Assembly: GCA_963753195.1 (NCBI GenBank)
Contig: CAVWBH010000007.1
Coordinates: forward strand, 310,001-374,000
Length of the DNA stretch: 64,000 nt
DNA from: Palsa-504 sp963753195
Lineage (GTDB): Bacteria; Actinomycetota; Actinomycetes; Streptosporangiales; Streptosporangiaceae
Reading direction: 5' to 3'
Shown here: piece after piece, positions 53,122-61,209 of the stretch
Position numbering within the stretch: the stretch's first letter is position 1
How the letters are laid out: the number at the start of each line of letters is the position of its first letter
Program-made: the position numbers and the translations under genes
The notes under the pieces: generated by a model
The model's input: only the letters and a program-made list of their open reading frames with translations
Databases searched by the model: none
What the model was told of the DNA's origin: nothing

Positions 53122-53375
53122 CCTGCGGCCATGCTCGGGCCGTCCTCGGCCTCATCGAACGCAGCGGCCGCATCCGCCTGGATTTCAGGAGGTACCGGAC
53201 CCGCCTGAGCTTCCCACCGATCAAGAAGCTGACGCAGCGTGGCTAGCCGACCTAGGCGCTCCACGTGTTCGGCCAGCGCAGTGTTAACCACGGCGGACAG
53301 CTTCTCATCGCCGAACGCATGCGCGAGGTCGACGAGTTCCTCGTCCACGGTCACAGTTATCTTACGTTTCGCCAT
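53118..53375 (-). CDS. antitoxin (RHH type) of PIN-toxin pair
   Basis: An 85-residue protein beginning MAKRKITVTVDEELVDLAHAFGDEKLSAVVNTALAEHVERLGR, a ribbon-helix-helix DNA-binding N-terminus with a long acidic toxin-binding tail (DAAAAFDEAEDG). Its start has TATGGTTAT-like AT-rich sequence just upstream, a likely promoter. Cotranscribed and overlapping with the toxin at 52681-53121. Confidence 0.88.
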   Translation of the reverse strand: MAKRKITVTVDEELVDLAHAFGDEKLSAVVNTALAEHVERLGRLATLRQLLDRWEAQAGPVPPEIQADAAAAFDEAEDGPSMAAG

Positions 53376-53831
53376 ATAACCATACTACCTGCGTATCGCT
53401 GCGGCGCGACAGTCTCGCCACCACGACCCCGGCCAGAAGCGCCGGCACCGGCATTTCAGCTTGACGATGGTGTGCGAGCGTCGGCCGCGGATCCGGCTGA
53501 GCATAGGCAGCGGCACGGTTACGTGTGTGTAATCGTGACACGAGGTCTCCTAATGGGCCGGTAATCTGCCCGACTTGGACTTCAGGCCAATCGTCGGGCC
53601 GCGATGATGGGGGCGCCTGACCGGAGCCGGAGGGTGAGGGAATGACGGCCGCCGCCTAATTCAGCACGATTTCTCCGGGACGTCGGATGGGAGCCAGCAT
53701 CACGAACCGGCGCCGGAAACCGGGTCTGGGACGCTGGAACGCCTAGCCCCGGCGGGCGGCGAGACCGGCCGGGCCTAACCGAAGGCCGGACATGCTGGAG
53801 ATGCCAATTGGTCTCCAAAACCGAGCGGACG
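53376..53831. other. gene-poor interval
   Basis: About 450 bp upstream of the PIN antitoxin. Short frames on both strands have no family features. It probably consists of decayed DNA between the TA pair and the MFS remnant. Confidence 0.5.
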
Positions 53832-53921
53832 GTCATCAACGCGGCCGGGCTGGTTCAGGGTATTGTCCTGGTCACGTTCCCCGCGGCCAGCACCATCTTC
53901 ACCGAGAAGAGCGGGCCTTAG
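53832..53921 (+). pseudogene. MFS transporter N-terminal remnant
   Basis: Thirty codons read VINAAGLVQGIVLVTFPAASTIFT then EKSGP and TAG. This is TM1 of a nitrate/antiporter-like MFS protein. The frame ends within one base of the start of the dispersed repeat at 53921, which suggests that repeat insertion or a recombination there removed the rest. Confidence 0.5.
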
Positions 53922-54022
53922 GCGGCTACCCTCAGTAGCTTCCGTCGGGCCTTACGGTGCAATAGGTGCGATGGCTGCTGGCGAGCGTCTCTCGCAACTC
54001 GGTCCACGCCCTTCCTTCAGCG
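53921..54022. repeat. dispersed repeat, copy 2
   Basis: Begins ggcggctaccctcagtagct, continues with gtgcaataggtgcgatgg and then the ggcgagcgtctctcgcaact core. The first 20 bp are identical at 63900s and the core is identical at 51619, so this copy joins both other copies into one family. Confidence 0.75.
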
Positions 54023-54283
54023 ATGGCCCATCTGACAATCTGGCTCGGGGAGATCCGAGACGAGGTCTTGAACCGAGCGCCGAATTAAGCTGATTTGGGA
54101 TCAACCGGCGCCGCTGCGCGGCACCGGGCCCGGCGTCAGCGCCGCCACTCAGCCTCCGAAGACCCGCGCGGCACACGCCGGGCCATCTGCCGAGGCAGCG
54201 GTAAATGGATATATCGGTTTGCGCGGTATTGCCGGTAGCCGAGCGCAGATGGCCTGACGCTTGCCGGTTTCGCCACGGGTACG

Positions 54284-54717
54284 TCAGCCCGGGTCGACAC
54301 CCGCGTAGGCGTAGGCTAACCAGCGGGCGAACTGCGGGTCGTGCTGGAGGGCGGTGATCCAGCCTTGCCGCAGCCCATAGGCGAAGCCGCCAGGCATGGC
54401 GTTTGCGGTTCGTGGCCGTCGTGCAGGCTGGTGAGGATGAGATACAGGTGCCAGTTGGAGTAGGCCTGGGTCCGCCAGATGTGCGGCAGCCTGATCTGCG
54501 AGTAGGCCAAGAGCCGCTCATCTTCGTGCTTAGGGCCGAAGCGCTCGATGAGCCCATGAGCCAGTTCGCGGCTGGCGTCGATGCCACATGCGGTCCCCGG
54601 CAAGAGCGGCTGACGTCGGGCATCTGACCTGTTTACCGGGCTCGGAAATATCCTGGCATCTGCGACAACGCCGAGAGAGGACAGGACCCAGGACGTTACC
54701 CGCGGCGGTTCGTCCAC
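54284..54717 (-). pseudogene. conserved hypothetical gene, frameshifted
   Basis: In one minus-strand frame: GIDASRELAHGLIERFGPKHEDERLLAYSQIRLPHIWRTQAYSNWHLYLILTSLHDGHEPQ. After about 54,390 the sense sequence continues in the next frame as MPGGFAYGLRQGWITALQHDPQFARWLAYAYAGVDPG and TGA 54284. A one- or two-base indel explains the split. No family is recognised, but the two halves have clear protein composition. The upstream end overlaps the 3' end of the gene at 54696. Confidence 0.55.
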
Positions 54718-55865
54718 ACCGAGACATGAGCGGGCTCCAGTGCCCGCTGGACCACGCTGGCTAGGTCGCCTTGCACAGCGTTCAGGTCCACGGCGTCCTT
54801 CAGCCGGGCGGCGAACGCGGCCACCATCTGGTCGGCGTCATAGCGGGCCCGGCTGAACCGCTGGTCCACCGCCCGCTGCACCCGCGATCGCAGCGGGCTG
54901 AACAGGGCCGCGGCCACCAGCGTGGACCCGGCCACAGCAACCGGCGACTTGAGCTGCAGCACCTCGGTGGCCAGCAGCACCAGGCCCGCGTATACCCCGA
55001 CGAGAAGGCCGGTGACGATCGCGTAGGCCAGCGTGCGGGAGATGATCCGGTCGATGTCATAGAGCCGGTACTTCAGGACCGCGATGGCGATGGCTGTGTA
55101 CAGGCACAAGAACGCCAGGCTCTGCAGGACGTTCACGGCCGCCGAGTTCAGCCAGATCGATGCGACGAACACGACGACCAGCAGCAGCGCGGCAGTCGCA
55201 CACCACTTCAGCTGCAACCGCTCCTCACCCGATGACTTAACGAACCGGACAACGAGCGCCGCCACGCTGACCAGCAGCGCGGCGCTGATCAGCAAGCCAG
55301 TCATGTGGGTGAGCAACGCGTTCAGCCCGGTCACCTGGCTGGGTGAGGTGAACGGGTGCTGCCACAACTGGGTGGCGACGATAAGCAGCCATACCGTGAT
55401 GAGCGCGAACACCCCGCCCACGAACCACGCGGCCAGGCGCCAGCGCCGGGAGCGTACGTGCCCCGTCGGGAAGAGCAAGAGCAAAAAGGCGAGCGTGGCG
55501 ACCGGGACCATCCACAGTGCATTGACCAGCCAGCCGAACGCCCGGCCCGCTGGCAAGGACCCCGGGACCGCGACCAGGGCGTGCAGCGCGTAGTGGTTCG
55601 AGAAGCCACTCAGGCCCAGCCCCAGGCCCGCCACCAGGAACAGCCAGCCAATCCGGTTCTCCGGGCGCCGGGAGGCAAGGACAAAGCCCGTTACCGGGAC
55701 GGCCACGTTCACTACCTGCGCGGAGATGTTGGAGACGGTCCAGCCGGTCAGGCTGGCGGGCACCAGATGCCGGTTCACGTATGCCAGCGCCACCCCGCCG
55801 CCGATCAGCGCTACCGAGCCTGCCGCGGTGCACCCGGCCACCCACTGGGCCGTCCGGGCTCTCAC
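54696..55865 (-). CDS. polytopic membrane sensor-like protein without kinase domain
   Basis: A 389-residue protein with about eight or nine hydrophobic helices followed by an amphipathic linker YRLYDIDRIISRTLAYAIVTGLLVGVYAGLVLLATEVLQL and SPLRSRVQRAVDQRFSRARYDADQMVAAFAARLKDAVDLNAVQGDLASVVQRALEPAHVSVW. This N-terminal layout is that of actinobacterial sensor histidine kinases, but the chain ends before any HisKA/HATPase domain. It may be a naturally short sensor/partner or a truncated kinase whose kinase part was lost in the decayed region next to it. ATG or GTG start at 55865. Confidence 0.72.
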   Translation of the reverse strand: MRARTAQWVAGCTAAGSVALIGGGVALAYVNRHLVPASLTGWTVSNISAQVVNVAVPVTGFVLASRRPENRIGWLFLVAGLGLGLSGFSNHYALHALVAVPGSLPAGRAFGWLVNALWMVPVATLAFLLLLFPTGHVRSRRWRLAAWFVGGVFALITVWLLIVATQLWQHPFTSPSQVTGLNALLTHMTGLLISAALLVSVAALVVRFVKSSGEERLQLKWCATAALLLVVVFVASIWLNSAAVNVLQSLAFLCLYTAIAIAVLKYRLYDIDRIISRTLAYAIVTGLLVGVYAGLVLLATEVLQLKSPVAVAGSTLVAAALFSPLRSRVQRAVDQRFSRARYDADQMVAAFAARLKDAVDLNAVQGDLASVVQRALEPAHVSVWTNRRG

Positions 55866-56001
55866 TTGGATTCCCTAGCGCCGACTGGAGCCGTCAGCCT
55901 GGGCGCTGTCACGCCGTCACTCACAAATCGCACGCTATAGCCGCACCGTTCCGGGAGCGTTACGGCGCTGGTCTTCTCAGCGTTCAAGCAACGTATCCAG
56001 C

Positions 56002-56349
56002 TCATCCCAGGGTCTGGCCAACTCGGGACCATGCGCGAAAAGCATCCGGGCACCGCGCCACACAAGCAGTCACGTCGTGGCCGAGGTCGGGCAGGTCAAG
56101 CCGCTGGAGGTGGCCGTGCAGGACGCTGGAGATCGACCGGGCCCGGTCCATCGGCGCGGCGGTGATCTGCTCGATGACGGCGCCGAGGTCGTGCCCGGCG
56201 TGCTGGGCGGCCCGGAGCCGCTGCTGGAGGACTTCGCGGGAGTGTTCCCGCTCGTACCGCCAGGCCTCGGATTCGGTGAGCCGGGCTGCGATCTGCTCAT
56301 CGATCTGCGGGTACAGCGCCTGCTTGATCAACAGCCACCGATCCCGCGG
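56002..56349 (-). pseudogene. probable MobF/TrwC relaxase C-terminal remnant
   Basis: A minus-strand segment reads PRDRWLLIKQALYPQIDEQIAARLTESEAWRYEREHSREVLQQRLRAAQHAGHD, then LGAVIEQITAAPMDRARSISSVLHGHL. This helical pattern (LxxRLxxAExAGHD...VLxxRL) resembles the C-terminal region of actinobacterial MobF relaxases. No helicase or relaxase motif survives and there is no start with a ribosome site, so it is a fragment. A functional small protein is unlikely. Confidence 0.45.
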
Positions 56350-56462
56350 TGCCCGGATGGATCGGCACGCCGCCAGCCGCCGTCTGCGGCAGTTGGCGCA
56401 ACAAGCCAGCATGCCGATCACCAGACCGCATCCGCGCACTTTCGTGACGACCGGTTGGATGC

Positions 56463-56603
56463 CTGGGTGGACCCGCTCGATATCCAGATCGCCGCCCGGC
56501 ACGCTGATTCCCGGACGATCATGCGCTACGGCCGGCACGCAAGAACCTCGACCGGCACACTCGAACTACATTCCTTGCTGCCCACACGGCCTCCGGCAGC
56601 TGA
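56463..56603 (+). pseudogene. tyrosine integrase C-terminal remnant
   Basis: Plus-strand codons read LDIQIAARHADSRTIMRYGR, then after a one-base shift ARKNLDRHTRTTFLAAHTASGS and TGA 56601. The HADSRTxMRY block carries the integrase box-II nucleophile Tyr and the following RKNLDRH is also typical of actinobacterial phage/ICE integrases. Everything upstream (box I) is missing. It is the end of a dead integrase. Confidence 0.6.
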
Positions 56604-56630
56604 CCACAATGCCGCCTTTGCTATAGCAGC

Positions 56631-56647
56631 TGATGCATATAGCATCA
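56631..56647. promoter_or_regulatory. operator candidate before HigBA-like pair
   Basis: TGATGCatataGCATCA is a perfect 6-bp inverted repeat, only 6 bp before the toxin ATG. The position is as expected for autorepression by the HigA antitoxin. Confidence 0.55.
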
Positions 56648-56652
56648 GATGC

Positions 56653-57019
56653 ATGGCGAGCTTGTACGAGGTCGAGATCGAGCCCGAAGTCCGGTCCTGG
56701 CTGGCCAGCCTGTCCGACCGCGACTTCGGCCGGGTCGACTTCCTGCTCGGCTTGCTCGCCGAACAGGCCGAGGATCTGGGTGAGCCCTACACCCGTCATC
56801 TCGGCGGCAAGGTCAGGGAGCTGCGGTTCCACCCTGCTGCGCCAGCAGACCAGGGTCACCTACTGGCTGGCACCAGGCCATCGGGTGATTTTACTGACGG
56901 TATTCCGTAAGACCCGCAGCGCCGAGACCGCCGAAGTCGCCCGCGCCCTGCACGCCCAGATGATCTGCGAGGCCAGGCACAGCCGGGCCCACGAGGTGTT
57001 CGACCGGGAGGTGAACTGA
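56653..57019 (+). pseudogene. HigB/Gp49-like toxin, frameshifted
   Basis: From ATG 56653: MASLYEVEIEPEVRSWLASLSDRDFGRVDFLLGLLAEQAEDLGEPYTRHLGGKVRELRFH. After CCC at about 56832-56834 the correct frame is one base off and continues QQTRVTYWLAPGHRVILLTVFRKTRSAETAEVARALHAQMICEARHSRAHEVFDREVN. This is the RelE-superfamily HigB-like mRNA interferase fold, split by one inserted C. The antitoxin gene starts 2 bp after the toxin stop and is intact. Confidence 0.8.
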
Positions 57020-57020
57020 C

Positions 57021-57317
57021 ATGACGGCCGAGCATTCCGCCTACGAGGAACTCGCCCGCGACCGCCGCAGCAGCGAGCAATACCGCAAGGGATACGCTGA
57101 GGCCCGCCGGGCATTCCTGATCGGCCAGGCTGTCCGGGAACGCCGCCTAGCCCTGGGCTTGTCCCAGGTCGAACTAGCGGCTCGCGCTGGCATGACCCAG
57201 CCCGCGCTCTCCCGCCTGGAAGCAGGCGGCGTCGTGCCCACCATCCCGTTGCTGGAACGGATCAGCATGGCCCTCGACGCCGACCTCATCGTGGAACTAG
57301 CCCCTCACGCTGCCTGA
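57021..57317 (+). CDS. XRE-family antitoxin (HigA-like)
   Basis: A 98-residue protein with a helix-turn-helix: AVRERRLALGLSQVELAARAGMTQPALSRLEAGGVVPTIPLLERISMALDADLIVELA. The N-terminal 35 residues contact the toxin. ATG 57021 follows the broken toxin directly (toxin first, antitoxin second, as in hig loci). It may persist as a solitary regulator or as an anti-addiction antitoxin after its toxin decayed (inference). Confidence 0.9.
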   Translation: MTAEHSAYEELARDRRSSEQYRKGYAEARRAFLIGQAVRERRLALGLSQVELAARAGMTQPALSRLEAGGVVPTIPLLERISMALDADLIVELAPHAA

Positions 57318-57456
57318 GCCAGCCTGGACCACCAGGTGCGGTCCCTCCATTCGAAGTTGCCGAGTAGACGTCCGGATCCGCCGATGATTGGGCTTGACGT
57401 CCCGTACTGTGAGGCAGACGCTGGCGTGGCGCCGCAGCGGAGGGAACAGATCTTCT

Positions 57457-57852
57457 ATGGCCAGGTACGTGATCGGTCCGGACATCGCTATTCGCCTGGC
57501 TCACGACGAGGCCGTGATTCGCGGCGGACATCAGATCCTGGCTCCGGCGCTCCTGCGATCCCAGGTCCTGTCGCTTCTGTACCAGGCAGTACGCCGCGGT
57601 GAGATGACCAGGAGGGATGCCGAGCGGCAGCTCAGCTACGTGCGCGGGCTGCGGATCCGGCTGCTCGGGGACCGCGTCCTGCAAGATGTCGCCTGGAAGG
57701 CCGCCGGGCTGCTTGGGTGGCCTGACACCTTTGCCGCCGAGTACGTGGCATTGACCCAGCTGCACGCCGACGCGTTGATCACGCTCGACCGGCAGCTCGC
57801 CCGTGCCGTGAAGGATCTGGTGACGGTCGCACCTATCGAGGCGCTGTACTGA
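57457..57852 (+). CDS. orphan PIN-domain protein
   Basis: A 131-residue PIN-like protein from ATG 57457: MARYVIGPDIAIRLAHDEAVIRGGHQILAPALLRSQVLSLLYQAV, then WPDTFAAEYVALTQLHADALITLDRQLARAVKDLVTVAPIEAL. The first acidic site is Asp in GPDIA; the Glu position is occupied by Gln/Ser (LLRSQVLSL), so catalysis may be impaired, while the later Asp pair (DTFAAEY, TLDRQL) is present. No antitoxin gene is adjacent; the upstream neighbour is HigA, of a different system. Confidence 0.75.
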   Translation: MARYVIGPDIAIRLAHDEAVIRGGHQILAPALLRSQVLSLLYQAVRRGEMTRRDAERQLSYVRGLRIRLLGDRVLQDVAWKAAGLLGWPDTFAAEYVALTQLHADALITLDRQLARAVKDLVTVAPIEALY

Positions 57853-58518
57853 CCGGTGCAGATCTTCCGGACCGCACTGCCACGCGAACGCACCGATCTT
57901 CGTGATCCCGAATTTACTGTGCGTGTCCGGCGGTCGCCTGTCGGCGCGCGCGAACCCTGCTTTTCTGTCCCGCTTCGTGGACCGTGGCACTCGGTCCACG
58001 GGCTGGGACGAACGTAGGGGTGCTAACCCATTCTGACCTGGGAGCCGGTGAGCGGGATCGAACCGCTGACCTGCCGTTTACAAGAAGTACGGCCACATGC
58101 ACCACATGCGCTACCTGCACAAATGACACGAGTCATAGCCGCTGACAGCACTCGCGGCGCTGGGATTATCCGATGGTTTGTTCCACGAACCGTTCCAGGC
58201 CCGAGGGTCTCGCATCCCATCTTTCGCTACTGTGCGTAACCTCGCCAAGGAAACCGCATCCGCTATGCGATCAGGCCAACCGTCACGGGTCGACGGTTTT
58301 CGGACCGCTGCCACACTTGCTCTTGCGTCACGTTACGTATATGGATGCCGAACTTCGTGGTGGATCGCGCAACTCGGATTGCTTCCTCATGCCACTCGGC
58401 GGGTACGAACCAGAGGCAAGGCGCTGGACTTCCAGGTGCGCGGCCGGCCCGATACCGCCGATGAGGCCGGGCCAGGCAAGGGCCGCTGCCTGAGGGATCC
58501 CCGAGTGGCGGAGGAACC
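57853..58518. other. gene-poor interval with tRNA fragment
   Basis: About 665 bp between the PIN gene and the MBL-fold gene. It contains tRNA fragment C and its 100-bp duplicated flank (58041-58195). Open frames across the tRNA part (reading GIEPLTCRLQEVRP) are translations of tRNA antisense, not genes. A block cgctactgtgcgtaac near 58217 recurs near 59645. Confidence 0.6.
58041..58094 (-). repeat. tRNA-Thr 3'-half fragment (att-site remnant), copy C
   Basis: Minus-strand T arm AGCGGTTCGATCCCGCT and acceptor end CACCGGCTCC are intact, and the anticodon-loop side reads CTTGTAAACGGC. The part 5' of the anticodon loop is not tRNA. It shares a 150-bp duplicated unit with copy B. Confidence 0.68.
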
Positions 58519-59391
58519 GTGATGCCGAACCCGGTCACCGTGGACACCGTGCTGCCCGGCTACCGCCTGGGCACCGATCAGGGCCGCGTGGCTTTCTGCG
58601 GGGTGAACCTGATCCAGGGCGCGGACGAGGCGGGGGTGCACAGGCGCATCTTGGTCGACACCGGGCATGCTGGCCGACGTGAGCCGCTTGAAGCCGAACT
58701 CGGGCGGCGCGGCATCTCACCGTCCGACATCGACGTCTTGGTCTGCACGCATGCGCACTGGGACCACATCGAGAACCTCTACCTCTTCGGGCGTGCCCAG
58801 GTCCTCATCCACCAGAACGAACGACGCTACGCCCGCAGGCCGCACACGAACGACTTCGGCTGCCCGCCGTGGATCGGCTCCGTGCTCGACCTTTTCCAGG
58901 ACCGGATCACGCAGGTACAGGAGGGAACGCAGATCATCCCTGGCGTGAGGATTGTGGACGCCCCCGGGCACTCGGCCGGCAGCATGGCAGTGGCCGCGGC
59001 GACTGCCGACGGCGTCGCGGTAATCGCCGGCGACGCCATCCAGAACAGCACGGTCGCGGTACAGCGCCGCAATGCGCTGGTCTTCTGGGACGACATGCTG
59101 GCCAGCCGTACGATCAGCAAGCTGCTGGAGATCGCGGACATCATCTACCCGGGCCACGACCAGGCCTTCCGGATCAACGCCGGCAACAAGGCCGAATACG
59201 TACAGGATTTCCGCCTGACACTGACCTACGTCTCGCCGAGCCAGCCGGGACTGAACTTCGATGAGAACCCGGGCCCCGACCATTTCGTCATGCCAGGAAT
59301 CGAGCAGCAGACACTGCCGGACTTAGACAATCAGGAGCGACGGGGCTCTACCATCACGCTCGTCAAGATGCAAACGATCTGCGGCAGATAA
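58519..59391 (+). CDS. MBL-fold metallo-hydrolase
   Basis: A 290-residue metallo-beta-lactamase-fold enzyme. Metal motifs in order: VCTHAHWDHIEN (HxHxDH), VDAPGHSAGSMAV (His), VIAGDAIQN (Asp) and IIYPGHDQAFRI (His). All ligands of a dinuclear Zn/Fe site are present. The group includes lactonases and other hydrolases (for example quorum-quenching AHL lactonase-like proteins), but the substrate cannot be assigned. GTG 58519 or the adjacent ATG 58522 starts translation, after GGAGGAACC. Confidence 0.9.
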   Translation: MMPNPVTVDTVLPGYRLGTDQGRVAFCGVNLIQGADEAGVHRRILVDTGHAGRREPLEAELGRRGISPSDIDVLVCTHAHWDHIENLYLFGRAQVLIHQNERRYARRPHTNDFGCPPWIGSVLDLFQDRITQVQEGTQIIPGVRIVDAPGHSAGSMAVAAATADGVAVIAGDAIQNSTVAVQRRNALVFWDDMLASRTISKLLEIADIIYPGHDQAFRINAGNKAEYVQDFRLTLTYVSPSQPGLNFDENPGPDHFVMPGIEQQTLPDLDNQERRGSTITLVKMQTICGR

Positions 59392-59578
59392 GAGCACCAC
59401 GCGCTGGGGGCGCAAGACGGACAGCTCACCGCGCCGAAGTCCGAACGTCACCGATCACCCGCGTCCCAACGCTGCACCGCACTGTCCGTGGCTGCAGCAG
59501 GCGCATGTCAACAGACCAGCCGATAACGTTCGTTCCACGAACCGAGACCAATTGAGGGCATTCACCCGGTCTGACCTG

Positions 59579-59612
59579 GGAGCCGGTGAGCGAGTTCGAA
59601 CCGCTGGCCCGG
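59579..59612 (-). repeat. tRNA-Thr 3' fragment, degraded copy D
   Basis: ggagccggtgagcgagttcg plus aaccgctg matches the T arm and acceptor of copies A-C, with three substitutions, but the similarity ends before the anticodon part. The 14 bp before it (ttctgacctg/tctgacctg) also match the flank of copy C. Confidence 0.5.
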
Positions 59613-60306
59613 TCCACACCCAAGAATCTGATGCCCGGTCATCCCGCTACTGTGCGTAACATCACCAAGAACGCCCAGCATACATCGCAGGAACACGTTG
59701 CAATCGACGGATTCGGCCAATGACGCTGAGCGACGTGACGAGGTCTGCCGCGGCCATGGGCGGGAGGCCCGGTAGTTATGGCAGAAACGGCCAGCGCGGG
59801 CCTTGGTGCCGCCTCGCGGTGGCAGGGGAATCCGCAGTGGGTAGCGGAAGGGAGGCGGGGCCGACCCGCGAATGCAGCGGCGACGCAGCGCCTCATCACC
59901 TAGCGTCACATCAGCCGCCAACCGGCCATCACGCTGTGAGCAGCATTCAAAAGCGACTGTAATACATTGGCTCGGCGGAAATCGAACGACTGCGCGCCGA
60001 CGGGTTATCGCGTAGCGGCGCACTACGGGCCTGGGTCGCTCCGAAGAGGTGTTGATCGGCCGCCGAGACTCATGTATAACGGGGTAGAGGGCAATGTTCC
60101 GACCCTAAGAATAGGCCAGCTTGACGAACGGACGGTTGGGGCATCTGCCCCCGTCGCTGCGCTTTTCGGTTGTACCTGCTGCATCATCCGGTTATCTGCT
60201 GCCACCGAACTGGCTGCATCATCGTCCGGTTTAATGCAAGCGGATCAACACCGCCTTGGGGTTCAATCGGATGGGACGCCCAGGAGAGCCCAGGCGGGCT
60301 CTGTAT

Positions 60307-60319
60307 CTGATGCCATCTA
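60307..60319 (+). promoter_or_regulatory. 13-bp motif upstream of enoyl-CoA hydratase
   Basis: ctgatgccatcta lies 21 bp before the ATG at 60340. A 12-of-13 match, ctgatgctatcta, lies 17 bp before the ATG of the second CoA-transferase at 62575. The shared spacing suggests a common regulatory or translational signal. Confidence 0.4.
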
Positions 60320-60339
60320 ACAGGAAGAGGAGAGGTTCG

Positions 60340-61143
60340 ATGATCACTGGTGACGACGTACTGCTAACGGAAACCAAGAATCATATCTATAAGATGACCG
60401 TGAACCGCGAGGAGCGGCGCAATGCTATGAGCGCCGAACTCATGGATCGCATGGCCAGGGAGTGGGAGCGTTTCAATGAGGACGACGACTTGTGGGTCGC
60501 TATCTTCACCGGGGCCGGCGACGTGGCGTTCTCGTCGGGCCATGACCTGAAAGAAGATGTCGAGGGCGATGTGAGGGGAGGGGCCTTCCGGTCGCATAAG
60601 CCGTATGTTGCTCGGCGGGCCAGCCCGCAGGTTGCAACGTGGAAGCCCACCATAGCCGCCATCAATGGCTATTGTTTGGCGGGGGGGTGGTTCTTGGCGC
60701 AGGAATGCGATATCCGGATCGCGGCCGACCACGCGACGTTTGGCATGCCCGAGGTGAAATGGAATCTGCCCGCGGGCTTCGGGGCTCGTCATGAGTACTC
60801 GGCCACGTTCGGCATCGCAGCCGAGCTCCTGCTCTGGGGCCGCCCGATCACGGCGCAACGGGCCTACGAGATCGGTTACGTGAACAAGGTCGTCCCCAAG
60901 GAGCAGCTCATGGACGAGGCCATGGAGTGGGCCGAATACATGTGCACGCTGGGCCAGCCGTCCGTGCGGGCCCATAAGGAAATGCTGTACCGGGGCCGTG
61001 ACATGTCTACCGGCGAGCTGCAAGCGCTAGGGCGGGACCTGTTCTACTGGTACCCCCCGAAGCCCGGTGTACACATCGATGCCGAGGAGGGCCCGAGAGC
61101 ATTCACCGAGAAGCGCACGGCCAGGTACGACAGCGAGGATTGA
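60340..61143 (+). CDS. enoyl-CoA hydratase/isomerase
   Basis: A 267-residue crotonase. ATG 60340 has GGAAGAGGAGAGG before it. The oxyanion-hole segments are GDVAFSSGHDLKEDVEG and AAINGYCLAGGWFLAQECDIRIAADHATFGMPEVKWNLPAG. It resembles CaiD-like and related hydratases acting on unusual enoyl-CoA esters. It is the first gene of a probable three-gene operon with two CaiB/BaiF CoA-transferases, a combination reminiscent of carnitine and bile-acid pathways (established for CaiB-CaiD and BaiF). The substrate here is unknown. Confidence 0.9.
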   Translation: MITGDDVLLTETKNHIYKMTVNREERRNAMSAELMDRMAREWERFNEDDDLWVAIFTGAGDVAFSSGHDLKEDVEGDVRGGAFRSHKPYVARRASPQVATWKPTIAAINGYCLAGGWFLAQECDIRIAADHATFGMPEVKWNLPAGFGARHEYSATFGIAAELLLWGRPITAQRAYEIGYVNKVVPKEQLMDEAMEWAEYMCTLGQPSVRAHKEMLYRGRDMSTGELQALGRDLFYWYPPKPGVHIDAEEGPRAFTEKRTARYDSED

Positions 61144-61209
61144 AGGCCCCTGGGGCGAGCGCCCTCAGGGCTCCGGGCTCGAAGAACCAGCGATCGGCGG
61201 TGATTAGAC

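Larger units (their letters stand above)
59392..60339. other. gene-poor interval (about 950 bp)
   Basis: No convincing gene on either strand. It contains the degraded tRNA fragment D at 59579, a copy of ttccacgaaccg at about 59534, and the repeated cgctactgtgcgtaac block near 59645. The right end must hold the promoter of the enoyl-CoA hydratase operon. Confidence 0.55.

Noticed and set aside
53952..54623. A 223-codon minus-strand frame
   Set aside because: It crosses the dispersed repeat and shadows the frameshifted hypothetical gene; the sensible protein sequence is in the other two frames.
59562..60023. A 153-codon minus-strand frame in the 59-60 kb gap
   Set aside because: No ribosome site, no domain, Arg/Pro/Ser-rich composition, and it crosses tRNA fragment D.
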